From the NCBI RefSeq assembly GCF_016900375.1, contig NZ_JACJKB010000003.1:62001-126000 (forward strand): 64,000 nt of DNA, in the 5' to 3' direction. Of the stretch, positions 1 to 8,841 are shown in pieces; position 1 is the first letter of the stretch, and the number at the start of each line of letters is the position of its first letter. This DNA comes from Collinsella tanakaei. Lineage in GTDB: Bacteria > Actinomycetota > Coriobacteriia > Coriobacteriales > Coriobacteriaceae. The translations under genes and the position numbers were made by a program. The notes under the pieces are model-generated. The model did no database searches and was not told the DNA's origin. It saw nothing but the letters and a program-made list of their open reading frames with translations.

Positions 1-900
1 GGCCGCACGCCGCTGCTGGAGCTCACCGGCATCGAACGCAAGCTCGGCCTCACGGCGCGCGTCGTCGCCAAGCTGGAGCTGTTCAACCCCGCCGGCTCGG
101 TTAAGGACCGCGTCGCCCGCCAGATGCTCGACGACGCGGAGGCCGCGGGTACCATCCGTCCGCACGCGGGCTGCACCATTATCGAGCCCACGAGCGGCAA
201 CACCGGCGTGGGCCTCGCCGCGCTTGCGGCGGCCCGCGGCTATCGGCTGATCATCACCATGCCGGATTCCATGAGTCCCGAGCGCCGCAAGCTCATGGAG
301 GGCTACGGAGCCGAGGTCGTGCTCACGCCGGGCGCCGAGGGCATGGCGGGCGCCATCGCGCGTGCGGAGCAGATTGCCGAGGAGATCCCCGGCAGCATCA
401 TCGCGGGGCAGTTCACCAACCCCTCGAACCCCGCCGCGCACGTGGCGACGACCGGCCCGGAGATCTGGGAGGATACCGACGGCAAGGTGGACATCTTCGT
501 CGCAGGCGCCGGCACGGGCGGCACTGTGACGGGCGTCGGTCGGTTCCTCAAGGACAAGAAGCCCGAGGTGCGCGTCGTGGCCGTCGAGCCCGCCAGCTCG
601 CCCGTGCTCTCCGAGGGACGCGCCGGCGCCCACGGCATCCAGGGCATCGGCGCGGGATTCGTACCTGAAGTGCTCGACACCACCGTGTACGACGAGGTCC
701 TGCCCATCGCCGACGAGGACGCGCTCGCATGCGCCCGCATGATAGCGCGCACCGAGGGGGTACTCGTGGGCATCTCGTCGGGCGCTGCCGCCTGGGCTGC
801 CATCGAGCTGGCACGCAAGGCGGAAAACGCAGGCAAGACCATCGTCGTGCTGCTTCCCGATACCGGCGAGCGCTATCTGTCGACGGCGCTGTTCGCATAA
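1..900 (+). CDS. cysK: Cysteine synthase (O-acetylserine sulfhydrylase), 5' end outside window
   Basis: PLP-dependent fold-type II enzyme that makes cysteine from O-acetylserine and sulfide in the cytoplasm. The open frame runs through base 1, so about ten N-terminal residues are missing; an in-frame ATG at 124 lies inside the conserved domain and is not the start. Visible motifs are the PLP lysine in GSVKDR (bases about 97-114), the substrate loop TSGNTG near base 190, the phosphate-binding GTGGT near 517 and the PLP-pyridine SSGAA near 776. Length fits CysK (about 305 aa) with no C-terminal CBS extension. Cystathionine beta-synthase-type homologues are the main alternative. Confidence 0.93.
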   Translation, partial: GRTPLLELTGIERKLGLTARVVAKLELFNPAGSVKDRVARQMLDDAEAAGTIRPHAGCTIIEPTSGNTGVGLAALAAARGYRLIITMPDSMSPERRKLMEGYGAEVVLTPGAEGMAGAIARAEQIAEEIPGSIIAGQFTNPSNPAAHVATTGPEIWEDTDGKVDIFVAGAGTGGTVTGVGRFLKDKKPEVRVVAVEPASSPVLSEGRAGAHGIQGIGAGFVPEVLDTTVYDEVLPIADEDALACARMIARTEGVLVGISSGAAAWAAIELARKAENAGKTIVVLLPDTGERYLSTALFA

Positions 901-948
901 GGGCGGTCGGGCCGACACCACGCGTTTTTCGCGGCACCTCGGGCGGCG

Positions 949-977
949 GCTTCGGGCGGTGCGCCTCGCGCTACAAT
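949..977 (+). promoter_or_regulatory. Candidate mnmA promoter
   Basis: TACAAT at 972-977 is a good -10 match, 46 bases before the mnmA start; it sits inside the small palindrome CGCTACAATAGCG (970-982). No strong -35 is visible, only G/C-rich sequence around 949-956. The same TACAAT box recurs upstream of other genes in this window. Confidence 0.35.
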
Positions 978-1023
978 AGCGAGCTGCACCGCGTTTCGAG
1001 CAAGCGAGCAGGAAAGGAGCCTC

Positions 1024-2160
1024 ATGCCGAGCAAAGGCCGCGTACTTGTTGCCATGAGCGGCGGCGTCGACTCAAGCGTCACCGCGTTTCTGCTCAAGCA
1101 GCAGGGCTATGAGTGCGTCGGCGCCACGATGCTTCTGCACGACGGCGGCGCATGCGCCGACGGCCCCGGCGCATGCGGCTCGTCCCGCGATGCCGACGAC
1201 GCCGCGAGCGTTGCCCGGAGCCTGGGATTCCCCCACCGCGTGATCGACCTGCGCGAGGTGTTTGCGCGTGAGGTTATCGACAAATTCGTGCGCACCTACG
1301 AGGACGGCCGAACCCCCAACCCGTGCATCGACTGCAACCGCTACCTCAAGTTCGGCTCGCTGCTCGCCTATGCGCTCGAACAGGACTGCGATTACGTGGC
1401 GACGGGCCACTACGCGCGCATCGGCAGGAAAGTCGTAGCGGATGGCTCGCCGGACGCCTGGACCCTCGGAAAGGGTGTCGACTCCGCCAAGGACCAAAGC
1501 TATGTGCTCTACTCGCTCACCCAAAAGCGACTGGCGCACGTGCTGCTGCCCCTAGGCGGCCTGACCAAGGACCGTGACGTTCGCCGCATCGCCGCCGAGC
1601 AGGGCTTCTCGAGCGCGAACAAGCCCGACAGCCAGGGCATATGCTTCGTGCCGAACAACGACTTCGCCACCTACATCGAGCGCCGCGAGGGGCGGGCGCT
1701 GCCTGCGGGGGACATCCTCAACACGGGGGGAGAGGTCATCGGGCGCCATACGGGAGCGCTTCGCTACACCATCGGCCAGCGCAAGGGACTGGGCGTCGCC
1801 GCGGCGCACCCGCTCTACGTCTGCAGCATCGACGTGCGCGAGAACACCGTGACGCTCGGCGACGTGGACGACCTCATGGCATCTGCCCTTGTGGCCGATG
1901 ATTGGATCTGGAGCGCACCCGCAGCCGAGATGGAGGGCGCCGTGCGCGCCGCCGGCCCGGATGGCCTGCCCGTGGCCGCCAAGATCCGCTACCACCAGCC
2001 CGACCAGATGGCCCGCGCGCGCTTCGTGGATCCCTCCCGCGGTTCCGTCGGAGGCGTGCGCCTGGATTTCGAGGAGCCCCAGCGCGGCATCGCCCCCGGC
2101 CAGGCGGTTGTCATCTATAGCGGCGACATCGTGCTTGGCGGAGGCACCGTCCGCCGGTAA
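1024..2160 (+). CDS. mnmA: tRNA-specific 2-thiouridylase MnmA
   Basis: Cytoplasmic ATP-dependent enzyme that thiolates U34 of Lys, Glu and Gln tRNAs. The 378-residue protein has the PP-loop SGGVDSS at residues 12-18, the first catalytic cysteine in NPCIDC (Cys101, with Cys104) and the second in GICFV (Cys207); these are the persulfide-forming pair of the family. Length and motif order are typical. An AGGAGC ribosome site lies 4-9 bases before the ATG. The sulfur donor in this family is normally a cysteine desulfurase; none is adjacent, although the preceding gene is cysteine synthase. Confidence 0.96.
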   Translation: MPSKGRVLVAMSGGVDSSVTAFLLKQQGYECVGATMLLHDGGACADGPGACGSSRDADDAASVARSLGFPHRVIDLREVFAREVIDKFVRTYEDGRTPNPCIDCNRYLKFGSLLAYALEQDCDYVATGHYARIGRKVVADGSPDAWTLGKGVDSAKDQSYVLYSLTQKRLAHVLLPLGGLTKDRDVRRIAAEQGFSSANKPDSQGICFVPNNDFATYIERREGRALPAGDILNTGGEVIGRHTGALRYTIGQRKGLGVAAAHPLYVCSIDVRENTVTLGDVDDLMASALVADDWIWSAPAAEMEGAVRAAGPDGLPVAAKIRYHQPDQMARARFVDPSRGSVGGVRLDFEEPQRGIAPGQAVVIYSGDIVLGGGTVRR

Positions 2161-2197
2161 TCGAGCCCATACGAAGCCCGTGCGCCATCCCGACACG

Positions 2198-2224
2198 ACC
2201 CGCTGGATGCTTTCGCGGGTTTTG
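2198..2224 (+). terminator. Likely mnmA terminator
   Basis: Inverted repeat ACCCGC / GCGGGT (2198-2203 and 2215-2220) with an 11-base loop is followed by TTTTG, 38 bases after the mnmA stop. Confidence 0.5.
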
Positions 2225-2500
2225 TACCAGGGCGCGTCTGCGGATGGTCCGCTGACCCCGCTCTTCCCCTGCTGACATGGCCGGATTGTCCGGTTGGGGC
2301 GGCGGACAGGATGTCGTTTCATCTGCACAGCGCGGTTTTTGCGCTTTAGGCCGACCCGTATTCGACGCGTCCTCCGCCCAATGCTCGCGATCGACCTTGT
2401 CGTCCGGTACAAAAGTGGCACATTCATCCAAGCGACCGCAGCAAGGTGCCGCCGACATCCCAATCCGACCGCATATGCGCACCCGGATGAGACTTCGACA
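2225..2500. other. Intergenic stretch without a recognisable gene
   Basis: About 280 bases between the mnmA terminator and the terminator of the convergent dehydrogenase gene. Short open frames exist on both strands (for example minus 2111-2482) but none has a convincing ribosome site or a recognisable product. The DNA is less G/C-biased at third positions than the flanking genes, consistent with non-coding or decayed sequence. Confidence 0.4.
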
Positions 2501-2540
2501 AAGAAAACGGCCGGCCTCCCCACTCGGGAAGACCGGCCGT
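2501..2540 (-). terminator. Rho-independent terminator of the alcohol dehydrogenase gene
   Basis: On the minus strand ACGGCCGGTCTTCC pairs with GGAGGCCGGCCGT across a short loop (2507-2540) and is followed by TTTTCTTT (2500-2507). It lies 41 bases past the dehydrogenase stop. Confidence 0.85.
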
Positions 2541-2580
2541 GCAGATGTATGACAGTGGGAACCGTCCTACCTGCCACAAA

Positions 2581-3741
2581 CTACTTCATGATCTTGCGGA
2601 ACAGCTCCACGACGGTGGCGTGGTCGGCCTCGCGCGGGTTGCCCGGGTAGCAGGCGTCGGCGAGCGCGTCGTCGGCGATCTGGTCGAGCTCGTCCTCGGT
2701 GATGGCCTCGCAGACGGTCGGGATGTCGACATCGGCGGACAGCTGGCGCACCGCGGCGATGGCGGCATCGGCCGCCTCGTCGGTCGACATGCCGGTGGTG
2801 TCAACACCCATGGCGACGGCGACATCGGCCAGGCGCTCAGCCACGACGGGCTTGTTGAACTCCATGGCGATGGGCAGCAGCATGGCGCAGGCGACGCCGT
2901 GCGGAGTGTCGTAGTGCGCGGACAGGGTGTGCGCCATGGCGTGGTCGATGCCCAGACCGACGTTGGAGAAGCCCATGCCGGCGATGTACTGGGCGAGCGC
3001 CATGCCCTCGCGGCCTGCGCCGGGCTGACCGCTCTTGGCCTCAGCGACGGCGTCGCGCAGGCTCTTGGCGATGAGCTCGATGGCCTTCAGGTGGAACATG
3101 TCGGTGAGCTCCCAGGCGCCCTTCGTGGTGTAGCCCTCGATGGCGTGGGTGAGCGCGTCCATACCGGTGGAGGCGGTGAGGCCGGCGGGCATGGTGGCCA
3201 TCATCTCGGGATCGACGACGGCGACCTCGGGGGCGTCGTTGGTGTCGACGCACACGAACTTGCGGACCTTCTCGACGTCGGTGATGACGTAGTTGATGGT
3301 GACCTCAGCCGCGGTGCCGGCGGTGGTGGGCACGGCGATGGTGAACACGGCGTGGTTCTTGGTGGGGGCGACACCCTCGAGCGAGCGCACGTCGGCGAAC
3401 TCGGGGTTGTTGATGATGATGCCGATGGCCTTGGCGGTGTCCATGGCGGAGCCGCCGCCGATGGTCACGATGCAGTCGGCCTCAGCGGCCTTGAAGGCCT
3501 CGACGCCGTCCTGGACGTTCTTGATGGTGGGGTTGGGCTTGATCTCGGAGTACAGGCTCCAGGTGATGCCGGCCTCGTCGAGCAGGTCAGTGACCTTGGC
3601 GGCAACGCCGAACTTCACGAGGTCGGGATCGGTGCAGACGAAGACCTTCTTGAAGCCGCGACGCTCGATCTCGCCCGGAATCTCCTTGATGGCGCCGGAG
3701 CCGTGGTAGGAGATGGTGTTCAGAACGATACGATTAGCCAT
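2581..3741 (-). CDS. Iron-containing alcohol dehydrogenase
   Basis: Group III NAD(P)-dependent dehydrogenase of the lactaldehyde/1,2-propanediol/butanol dehydrogenase family, acting in fermentative aldehyde-alcohol interconversion in the cytoplasm. With the start at 3741 (AAGGAG six bases upstream; an in-frame ATG at 3777 lacks a site) it has 386 residues, close to FucO. The nucleotide-binding GGGS is at 95-98. The four metal ligands fit Asp195 and His199 in GMDALTHAIEG, His267 in GIDHAMAH and His281 in DTPHG. It stands alone with its own terminator. The substrate cannot be read from the sequence; fucO or a butanol-dehydrogenase name would be a guess. Confidence 0.9.
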   Translation of the reverse strand: MANRIVLNTISYHGSGAIKEIPGEIERRGFKKVFVCTDPDLVKFGVAAKVTDLLDEAGITWSLYSEIKPNPTIKNVQDGVEAFKAAEADCIVTIGGGSAMDTAKAIGIIINNPEFADVRSLEGVAPTKNHAVFTIAVPTTAGTAAEVTINYVITDVEKVRKFVCVDTNDAPEVAVVDPEMMATMPAGLTASTGMDALTHAIEGYTTKGAWELTDMFHLKAIELIAKSLRDAVAEAKSGQPGAGREGMALAQYIAGMGFSNVGLGIDHAMAHTLSAHYDTPHGVACAMLLPIAMEFNKPVVAERLADVAVAMGVDTTGMSTDEAADAAIAAVRQLSADVDIPTVCEAITEDELDQIADDALADACYPGNPREADHATVVELFRKIMK

Positions 3742-3835
3742 AACATTCTCCTTCTTTCGAGAGGGATGGTCGGCCATCCCTTGCCTTAACGCTCATTTTA
3801 TGCCTAGCTGCTTGAGAAAATCGCCCTGTCGAGTT

Positions 3836-3847
3836 GCGATATATCGC
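3836..3847. promoter_or_regulatory. Perfect 12-bp palindrome upstream of the dehydrogenase
   Basis: GCGATATATCGC lies about 95 bases upstream of the dehydrogenase start, in the 228-base gap to the ThrE gene. It could be an operator, but no known regulator motif matches well. Confidence 0.25.
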
Positions 3848-3969
3848 CCAATTTCCCTTTTCCGCCGGTGGAAATGGCAAAACGTTTTAGCACCGATTTG
3901 CCAACGGTAGGATTCCCCCGGCGAGCGGCGTCCGCCTTCCGGGCCGGGCCCCGCGGGCGGACAATGCCG

Positions 3970-5367
3970 CTACGAGCAGTAGCGCCAATCCGGATCGGTG
4001 ATAGCACGCGCCAGGCCGAGGCCCATCGGCAGGAACAACACGATCATGACGGCGCGGATGATCCACTCCATGGCGTCGAGCGTCTGGAACACGCCCATGT
4101 AGTACACGGCGCGATACATATACAGGCCAGGCACCATGATCACGATGGACGGCACCGTGATGGAGATGCGCGGGAAGCTCGTCTTGGTCCCCGCCGCCGA
4201 CGCGAGCAGGCCGGCGGTGACGGCGCCCACGAACGCCGCCGCCTCGGGCGGCATGGCGACGAAGTCCACGAGCGAGAGCCTCAGGGTGTTCGCGATCGCG
4301 CCGACCACACCCGCCGTCGCGCACATGCGCATAGGCGAGTTGAACATCATCGAGAACCCGAACACGCCCACGAAGCTCGCCACGAAGCGCAAGATGAGCT
4401 CGATGCCCACGCCCAAGCCCTGGTCGGCGAACTCATCGGGATGCAGCTCCACCATCATAGCCACGAGCCAGGCCACGAGCGTCGCCACCACGATCACGGC
4501 GACCGCATAGGCCAGACGCTCCAGGCCCGATCGGAAGTCGAGCTTGGCGATGTCGAGCCCGCTCGTGATGAGCGGGAATCCAGGAATGACGAACAGCATG
4601 GCGCCGATATAGCCCGCCTCGTGATCGAGCGCGGCCGGCATCGCCAGCGACAGCAGCGACAGGCACCCGAGGTACGTGAGGCACGCGACGGCGACGGCGA
4701 TGCCGATGGACACGAAGTGCGTCAGGTGCCGGTCGAGCAGATGACGGCGCACGAAGTTGCCGAGACCGGCACCGACGAACGCACAGCCCATCTCGATGGG
4801 GCCGCCGCCCAGCAGGAACACGAACGCGGCGCATGCCGCAGCGGACGCCAAGCCGACCTGCCAGGGCGCGTAGTTGCCCGCCGTGTGCTCGATATCATCC
4901 ATGCGCTCATGGAACTCGCTAACCGTCCAGGTCTTTCCCGCGCGCTGCGCCTCGCACACGAACCGTTCCATAAGCCAGATGCGCTCCGTGTTGACGCCGG
5001 TCGTGGGCAGCGAGATGACCTCCGAGAAGCTCCGATGCCCCTCGATGCAGGTGCACTCGATCGTGGTCAGGCTCACTGCGACCGAGATCGTGACCCCCAG
5101 CACCTCGGCGATCTTGTTCATGCAGTCGCGAACGCGCCAGCTCCCCGTGCCGCCCGCGAGCTTGAGCAGGCCGGCGCGGCAGATGATCGAGCTCTTGTCG
5201 TCGAGGTCGGCGTCGATGGCGAGCATGTCGTCGCAGTCGGTCACCTCATGCCAGGGCACCGCCATGTGGTTTCGATGGCGGATGCGCGCGCGGTGCACAT
5301 GCGGCAGGGGCGCGTGCGCGATGGCTTCGCGAATTCCCGCGGCGGTCCGTTTCTGCTCGTGGTCCAT
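3970..5367 (-). CDS. Threonine/serine exporter family protein (ThrE-like, both domains fused)
   Basis: Integral membrane protein combining the DUF1212-type N-terminal domain (polar first 130 residues, then helices) and the DUF3815-type C-terminal domain, as in Corynebacterium ThrE; in Firmicutes the halves are often separate genes. At least nine to ten hydrophobic segments lie between about residues 145 and 455. The N-terminal part carries the hydrophilic putative hydrolase-like region of this family. The start at 5367 is chosen because AAAGG lies eight bases upstream; an ATG at 5391 has no site. Length is 465 aa. Substrate assignment (Thr/Ser efflux) rests on family knowledge only. Confidence 0.82.
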   Translation of the reverse strand: MDHEQKRTAAGIREAIAHAPLPHVHRARIRHRNHMAVPWHEVTDCDDMLAIDADLDDKSSIICRAGLLKLAGGTGSWRVRDCMNKIAEVLGVTISVAVSLTTIECTCIEGHRSFSEVISLPTTGVNTERIWLMERFVCEAQRAGKTWTVSEFHERMDDIEHTAGNYAPWQVGLASAAACAAFVFLLGGGPIEMGCAFVGAGLGNFVRRHLLDRHLTHFVSIGIAVAVACLTYLGCLSLLSLAMPAALDHEAGYIGAMLFVIPGFPLITSGLDIAKLDFRSGLERLAYAVAVIVVATLVAWLVAMMVELHPDEFADQGLGVGIELILRFVASFVGVFGFSMMFNSPMRMCATAGVVGAIANTLRLSLVDFVAMPPEAAAFVGAVTAGLLASAAGTKTSFPRISITVPSIVIMVPGLYMYRAVYYMGVFQTLDAMEWIIRAVMIVLFLPMGLGLARAITDPDWRYCS

Positions 5368-5529
5368 GGGGCGCCTTTCGATGGGATGCACGGTTTACCC
5401 ATGGTACCGTGCGGGCGCGCCCGCTTGAAAACAAAGGGGTGTCCAAACCGGACAAGCGGTGCGTTTTGGCGCGCGCAAGGGAGATGCCGGCAGGTCCCCT
5501 TCACGCCGGGCGCCCGCGTCCGCCAGGGG

Positions 5530-6216
5530 CTACGGGCGACCGGCGACCGCCCCTGCGCGGGCGGGCTTGCGCTCGCGATCGATGAACATGATGGCGAACG
5601 CCGCGACCAGAAGCCCCGGGCACACGCCGATGGCCATGTGCCCCAGGCGGCCGACGCACCAGTTGCCGAGCACCGCGCCCGCGGCAAAGCAGGCGATCAG
5701 ACCGAAGTAGAGCAGGCCGTTTTCCAAAAAGCCGCGGTCGCGGTTGAGCAGGTAGTCGTCCATGTTCTGCATGGCGGAACGCAGGTTGCCGATGCACATG
5801 GTCGTGGCGATGCCGTGCCCGTGGATCTTCCGGAACGACTCGACCTGCATGCCGCACGCGAACGACGTCACGCAGTTCGCCGCGACATCGGGCACGATGA
5901 AGGCGACGGCGAGCAGGGCGGCCGCCTCGAGCAGCACGATGACCTGCCTCCAGTGCAGCGCGCTCGAAAAGCGGCAATGGACGAGATCGGCGATCACGAT
6001 GCCCGCGGCGAACGCGAGCACCGGCAGCGCGTAGTGGACCATGCCGGCCCAATCGCCCTCGGAAAGATGCACGCCGCACAGCAGGATGTTTCCCGTTTGC
6101 GCGTTGGCGAACACCCCGCCACGCGCCATGTAGGAATAGGCGTCCATGAATCCCCCGGCAAGGGCCATGATGACGCCGAGCTCGATGGAATCGGATATCT
6201 GACGTGCACGCTCCAT
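5530..6216 (-). CDS. YoaK/DUF1275 family membrane protein
   Basis: 228-residue protein with six to seven hydrophobic segments. The N-terminal GGFMDAYSY and ANAQTGNIL motifs (about residues 21-47) are signatures of the DUF1275 family, whose function is unknown. It is on the same strand as the ThrE-like gene downstream but separated by 162 bases. A GGGAGAGGGCGCC ribosome site precedes the ATG. No promoter was confidently identified. Confidence 0.85.
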   Translation of the reverse strand: MERARQISDSIELGVIMALAGGFMDAYSYMARGGVFANAQTGNILLCGVHLSEGDWAGMVHYALPVLAFAAGIVIADLVHCRFSSALHWRQVIVLLEAAALLAVAFIVPDVAANCVTSFACGMQVESFRKIHGHGIATTMCIGNLRSAMQNMDDYLLNRDRGFLENGLLYFGLIACFAAGAVLGNWCVGRLGHMAIGVCPGLLVAAFAIMFIDRERKPARAGAVAGRP

Positions 6217-6382
6217 GGCGCCCTCTCCCCTTCATGTCGAGCGGAGCGCACCGCGCCCGCCCCGTCGTCTTGCGCCGCGATCCCACAGCGACGCGCCCGC
6301 TGAGCCGCACGACGAATCGAGCGGCCAGCAGAAAAGCGTAGCGTAATCGTGCGCACCCCGCGCAAAAACGAGATACGGTAAT

Positions 6383-6399
6383 CGAATTGGTACAATTCG
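6383..6399. promoter_or_regulatory. Operator-like inverted repeat overlapping a -10 box before the radical SAM gene
   Basis: CGAATTG GTA CAATTCG is a perfect 7-bp inverted repeat. Its centre contains TACAAT (6391-6396), the likely -10 of the gene starting at 6456, so a bound regulator would cover the promoter. The upstream DNA (6330-6380) is moderately A-rich. Confidence 0.4.
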
Positions 6400-6455
6400 A
6401 CACGATCAGAATCGCGCGATGCCCGCCACCGCGCAGGTAATGGATTGGAGTCCCC

Positions 6456-8486
6456 ATGGCCGACCGCTCGCAGTTCCTTCCCGTCTCCCGCGCCGACATG
6501 GACGCGCGCGGCTGGGATGCCTGCGATTTCGTCTACGTCTGCGGCGACGCGTACGTGGATCACCCCTCGTTCGGCATGGCCATCATCACGCGGGTGCTCG
6601 AGGCGCACGGATACCGCGTCGGCATCATCTGCCAGCCGGATTGGCGCGACCCCTCAAGCATCGCCGCGCTCGGCGAGCCGCGCCTGGGCTTTTTGGTCTC
6701 CGCGGGCAACATGGACTCCATGGTCAACCACTACTCCGTCACCAAGCATCGTCGCCGAACCGACGCCTACACGCCCGGCGGCGTCGCGGGCGCGCGGCCC
6801 AACCACGCCGCCGCCGTCTACGGCAACCTCATCCGCCGCACATTCAAGCACGTCCCCATCATCTTGGGCGGCATCGAGGCGAGCCTGCGCCGCCTCGCCC
6901 ACTACGATTACTGGTCCGACTCCCTCAAGCGGAGCATCCTGCTCGATTCCGGCGCGGACCTCGTCATCTACGGCATGGGCGAGCACGCCGTCGTCGAGGT
7001 CGCCGATGCGTTGGCGGCAGGGCTTCCCGTGGAGCAGATCACCTACGTGCCCGGAACCGTCTACCGCGTGAGCGGAGGCGCCGACGCGCTCGCCGAGGTC
7101 TACGACTACGAGATGCTGCCCTCGTGGGACGAGCTCTCAGCCGACCGTCTGGCCTACGCGCGCAGCTTCGCCCTGCAGTACCGGAACATGGATCCCATCA
7201 CGGGCAGCAGACTGGTCGAGCCCTATCCGCACGGCGTGTACGTGGTGCAGAATCCGCCGGCCGCCCCTCTCACCACCGAGGAGCTGGACGCCGTCTACGA
7301 GCTCCCCTATGCGCGCGCCTGGCACCCCGACTACGACGCGGCCGGCGGCGTGCCCGCGTTTTCCGAGATCAAGTTCTCCATCACGTCCAACCGCGGCTGC
7401 TTCGGCGAGTGCTCGTTTTGCGCGCTCGCCTTCCACCAGGGGCGCATGCTGCAGGTCCGCAGCCGCGAGAGCATCATCCGCGAGGCGAAGGCCCTCACGC
7501 GCGACCCCGACTTCAAGGGATACATAAACGACGTGGGCGGCCCCACAGCGAACTTCTTCCGCCCCGCTTGCGACAAGCAGCACGAGCACGGCGTATGCAC
7601 GAACCGCCGCTGCCTGTGGCCGACCGTCTGCAAGAACATGGTCGTCGACGAGGACGGCTACGCCGACCTGCTGCGCGACCTGCGCCGCCTGCCCGACGTG
7701 AAGAAGGTCTTCGTGCGCAGCGGCATCCGCTTCGATTACGCCATGGCCGACCGCTCCGATATGTTTCTGGAGGAGCTCGTGCGCCATCACGTGAGCGGAC
7801 AGCTCCGCCTGGCGCCCGAGCACGTGAGCGACGCCGTGCTCTCCGTCATGGGCAAGCCGAGCCGCGCCGTGTACGACGCGTTCTGCAAGCGCTTCCGCGA
7901 GCTTTCCGCGCGCTGCGGGCTCGAACAGTATGTGGTGCCGTACCTGATCAGCAGCCATCCCGGCTCGACCATGAAGGAAGCGGTCGAGCTCGCCGAGGCC
8001 GTGCGCGACATGGGCTACATGCCCGAGCAGGTACAGGACTTCTACCCCACCCCGTCCACGATGTCCACCTGCATGTACTACACGGGCGTCGACCCGCGCA
8101 CCATGGAACCCATCTACGTTGCGCGCGATGCGCACGAGAAGGCGATGCAGCGCGCGCTCATCCAGTATCGCAAGCCCGAGAACTACAAGCTCGTGCGCGA
8201 GGCGCTCGTGCGCGCAGGCCGCGAGGACCTGATCGGCTACGGTAAGAACTGCCTGATCAGGCCCGTGCCCCCGAAGCCCGGCGAGCAGCAGGCCGGGTCC
8301 AAACGCGGCAAGGGCGGTGGCAAGGCGCCGCGCGGCAAGGGCGCCCAGGGCGGGTCGCGCGGCCAGGCTTCAGGCAAGGGCGGCGGCGGACGCGGAGGAA
8401 AGGGCGGTCCCATGGGCGCCGCCCCGCACGGGCGCAACCGCGCAGCCCAGGGCCGCGAGGGAGCCCGTGGCGGACGCAGGCGCTAG
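6456..8486 (+). CDS. YgiQ family radical SAM protein
   Basis: Large radical SAM enzyme of the YgiQ/UPF0313 family, substrate unknown. The N-terminal 300 residues form the YgiQ-specific domain; the cluster motif is C315-x3-C319-x2-C322 (RGCFGECSFC), followed by the SAM-binding region and a C-terminal domain. The last 60 or so residues are a Lys/Gly/Arg/Gln-rich low-complexity tail with many GKGG and RGG-like steps, resembling an RNA-binding tail. The start has GGAG spaced ten bases before the ATG. It stands alone, preceded by an operator-like repeat and followed by two hairpins. Confidence 0.93.
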   Translation: MADRSQFLPVSRADMDARGWDACDFVYVCGDAYVDHPSFGMAIITRVLEAHGYRVGIICQPDWRDPSSIAALGEPRLGFLVSAGNMDSMVNHYSVTKHRRRTDAYTPGGVAGARPNHAAAVYGNLIRRTFKHVPIILGGIEASLRRLAHYDYWSDSLKRSILLDSGADLVIYGMGEHAVVEVADALAAGLPVEQITYVPGTVYRVSGGADALAEVYDYEMLPSWDELSADRLAYARSFALQYRNMDPITGSRLVEPYPHGVYVVQNPPAAPLTTEELDAVYELPYARAWHPDYDAAGGVPAFSEIKFSITSNRGCFGECSFCALAFHQGRMLQVRSRESIIREAKALTRDPDFKGYINDVGGPTANFFRPACDKQHEHGVCTNRRCLWPTVCKNMVVDEDGYADLLRDLRRLPDVKKVFVRSGIRFDYAMADRSDMFLEELVRHHVSGQLRLAPEHVSDAVLSVMGKPSRAVYDAFCKRFRELSARCGLEQYVVPYLISSHPGSTMKEAVELAEAVRDMGYMPEQVQDFYPTPSTMSTCMYYTGVDPRTMEPIYVARDAHEKAMQRALIQYRKPENYKLVREALVRAGREDLIGYGKNCLIRPVPPKPGEQQAGSKRGKGGGKAPRGKGAQGGSRGQASGKGGGGRGGKGGPMGAAPHGRNRAAQGREGARGGRRR

Positions 8487-8501
8487 GCAGGAGACCTGCA
8501 C

Positions 8502-8585
8502 CGTGGCAGCGCAAGAAGCGCTGCCACGACACGGATGGGCCCCGCTTGGCCGCAGCTGATCACCAGCTGCGGCCAAGCGGGGCCC
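8502..8585. terminator. Two tandem perfect hairpins after the radical SAM gene
   Basis: Hairpin 1 (8502-8528) pairs CGTGGCAGCGC with GCGCTGCCACG around a 5-base loop. Hairpin 2 (8537-8585) has a perfect 22-bp stem, 8537-8558 with 8564-8585, around a 5-base loop and is followed by GTTTATG. Hairpin 2 is much longer than a normal terminator stem. Confidence 0.6.
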
Positions 8586-8642
8586 GTTTATGCAGGAAGT
8601 ACGGGGCTTTTTCCGCACTGGAAAGCCCCTCGGTACCAAAAA

Positions 8643-8806
8643 CGCGACTTTTGAGATACCCCACCAGTTTGATAGGCTGAGTATGCCCTATTCGAAGCCA
8701 CCTAAATGCATACGAGAACATGCGTTTTCGCAGGTCGCGAATGCCTCAATGTATAAAACGCAGCGACGGCAATTTGACTGCCCTGCATACCCTCTCAAAA
8801 GTCGCG
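8643..8806. repeat. Non-coding segment bounded by 14-bp perfect inverted repeats
   Basis: CGCGACTTTTGAGA (8643-8656) is repeated in reverse complement at 8793-8806. The enclosed 136 bases are relatively AT-rich and hold no credible gene. A further hairpin, GGGGCTTT / AAAGCCCC within 8599-8636, precedes it. The layout resembles a small non-autonomous element or a decayed fold-back repeat; no transposase is present. Confidence 0.5.
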
Positions 8807-8841
8807 GATTTGACACCAGCCCTTCTCAGCCGATGCCAAAC

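Noticed and set aside
2111-2482. A small minus-strand gene downstream of mnmA
   Set aside because: It overlaps the end of mnmA, has no ribosome site and no recognisable product. It could be decayed DNA, but I cannot support a pseudogene call.
2539-3789. A 416-residue plus-strand open frame over the alcohol dehydrogenase
   Set aside because: It is the antisense shadow of the dehydrogenase, caused by high GC; composition (His, Gly, Asp, Val rich) is typical of such shadows. Similar long antisense frames opposite copA, the helicase, secA, the PBP gene and rnr were discarded for the same reason.
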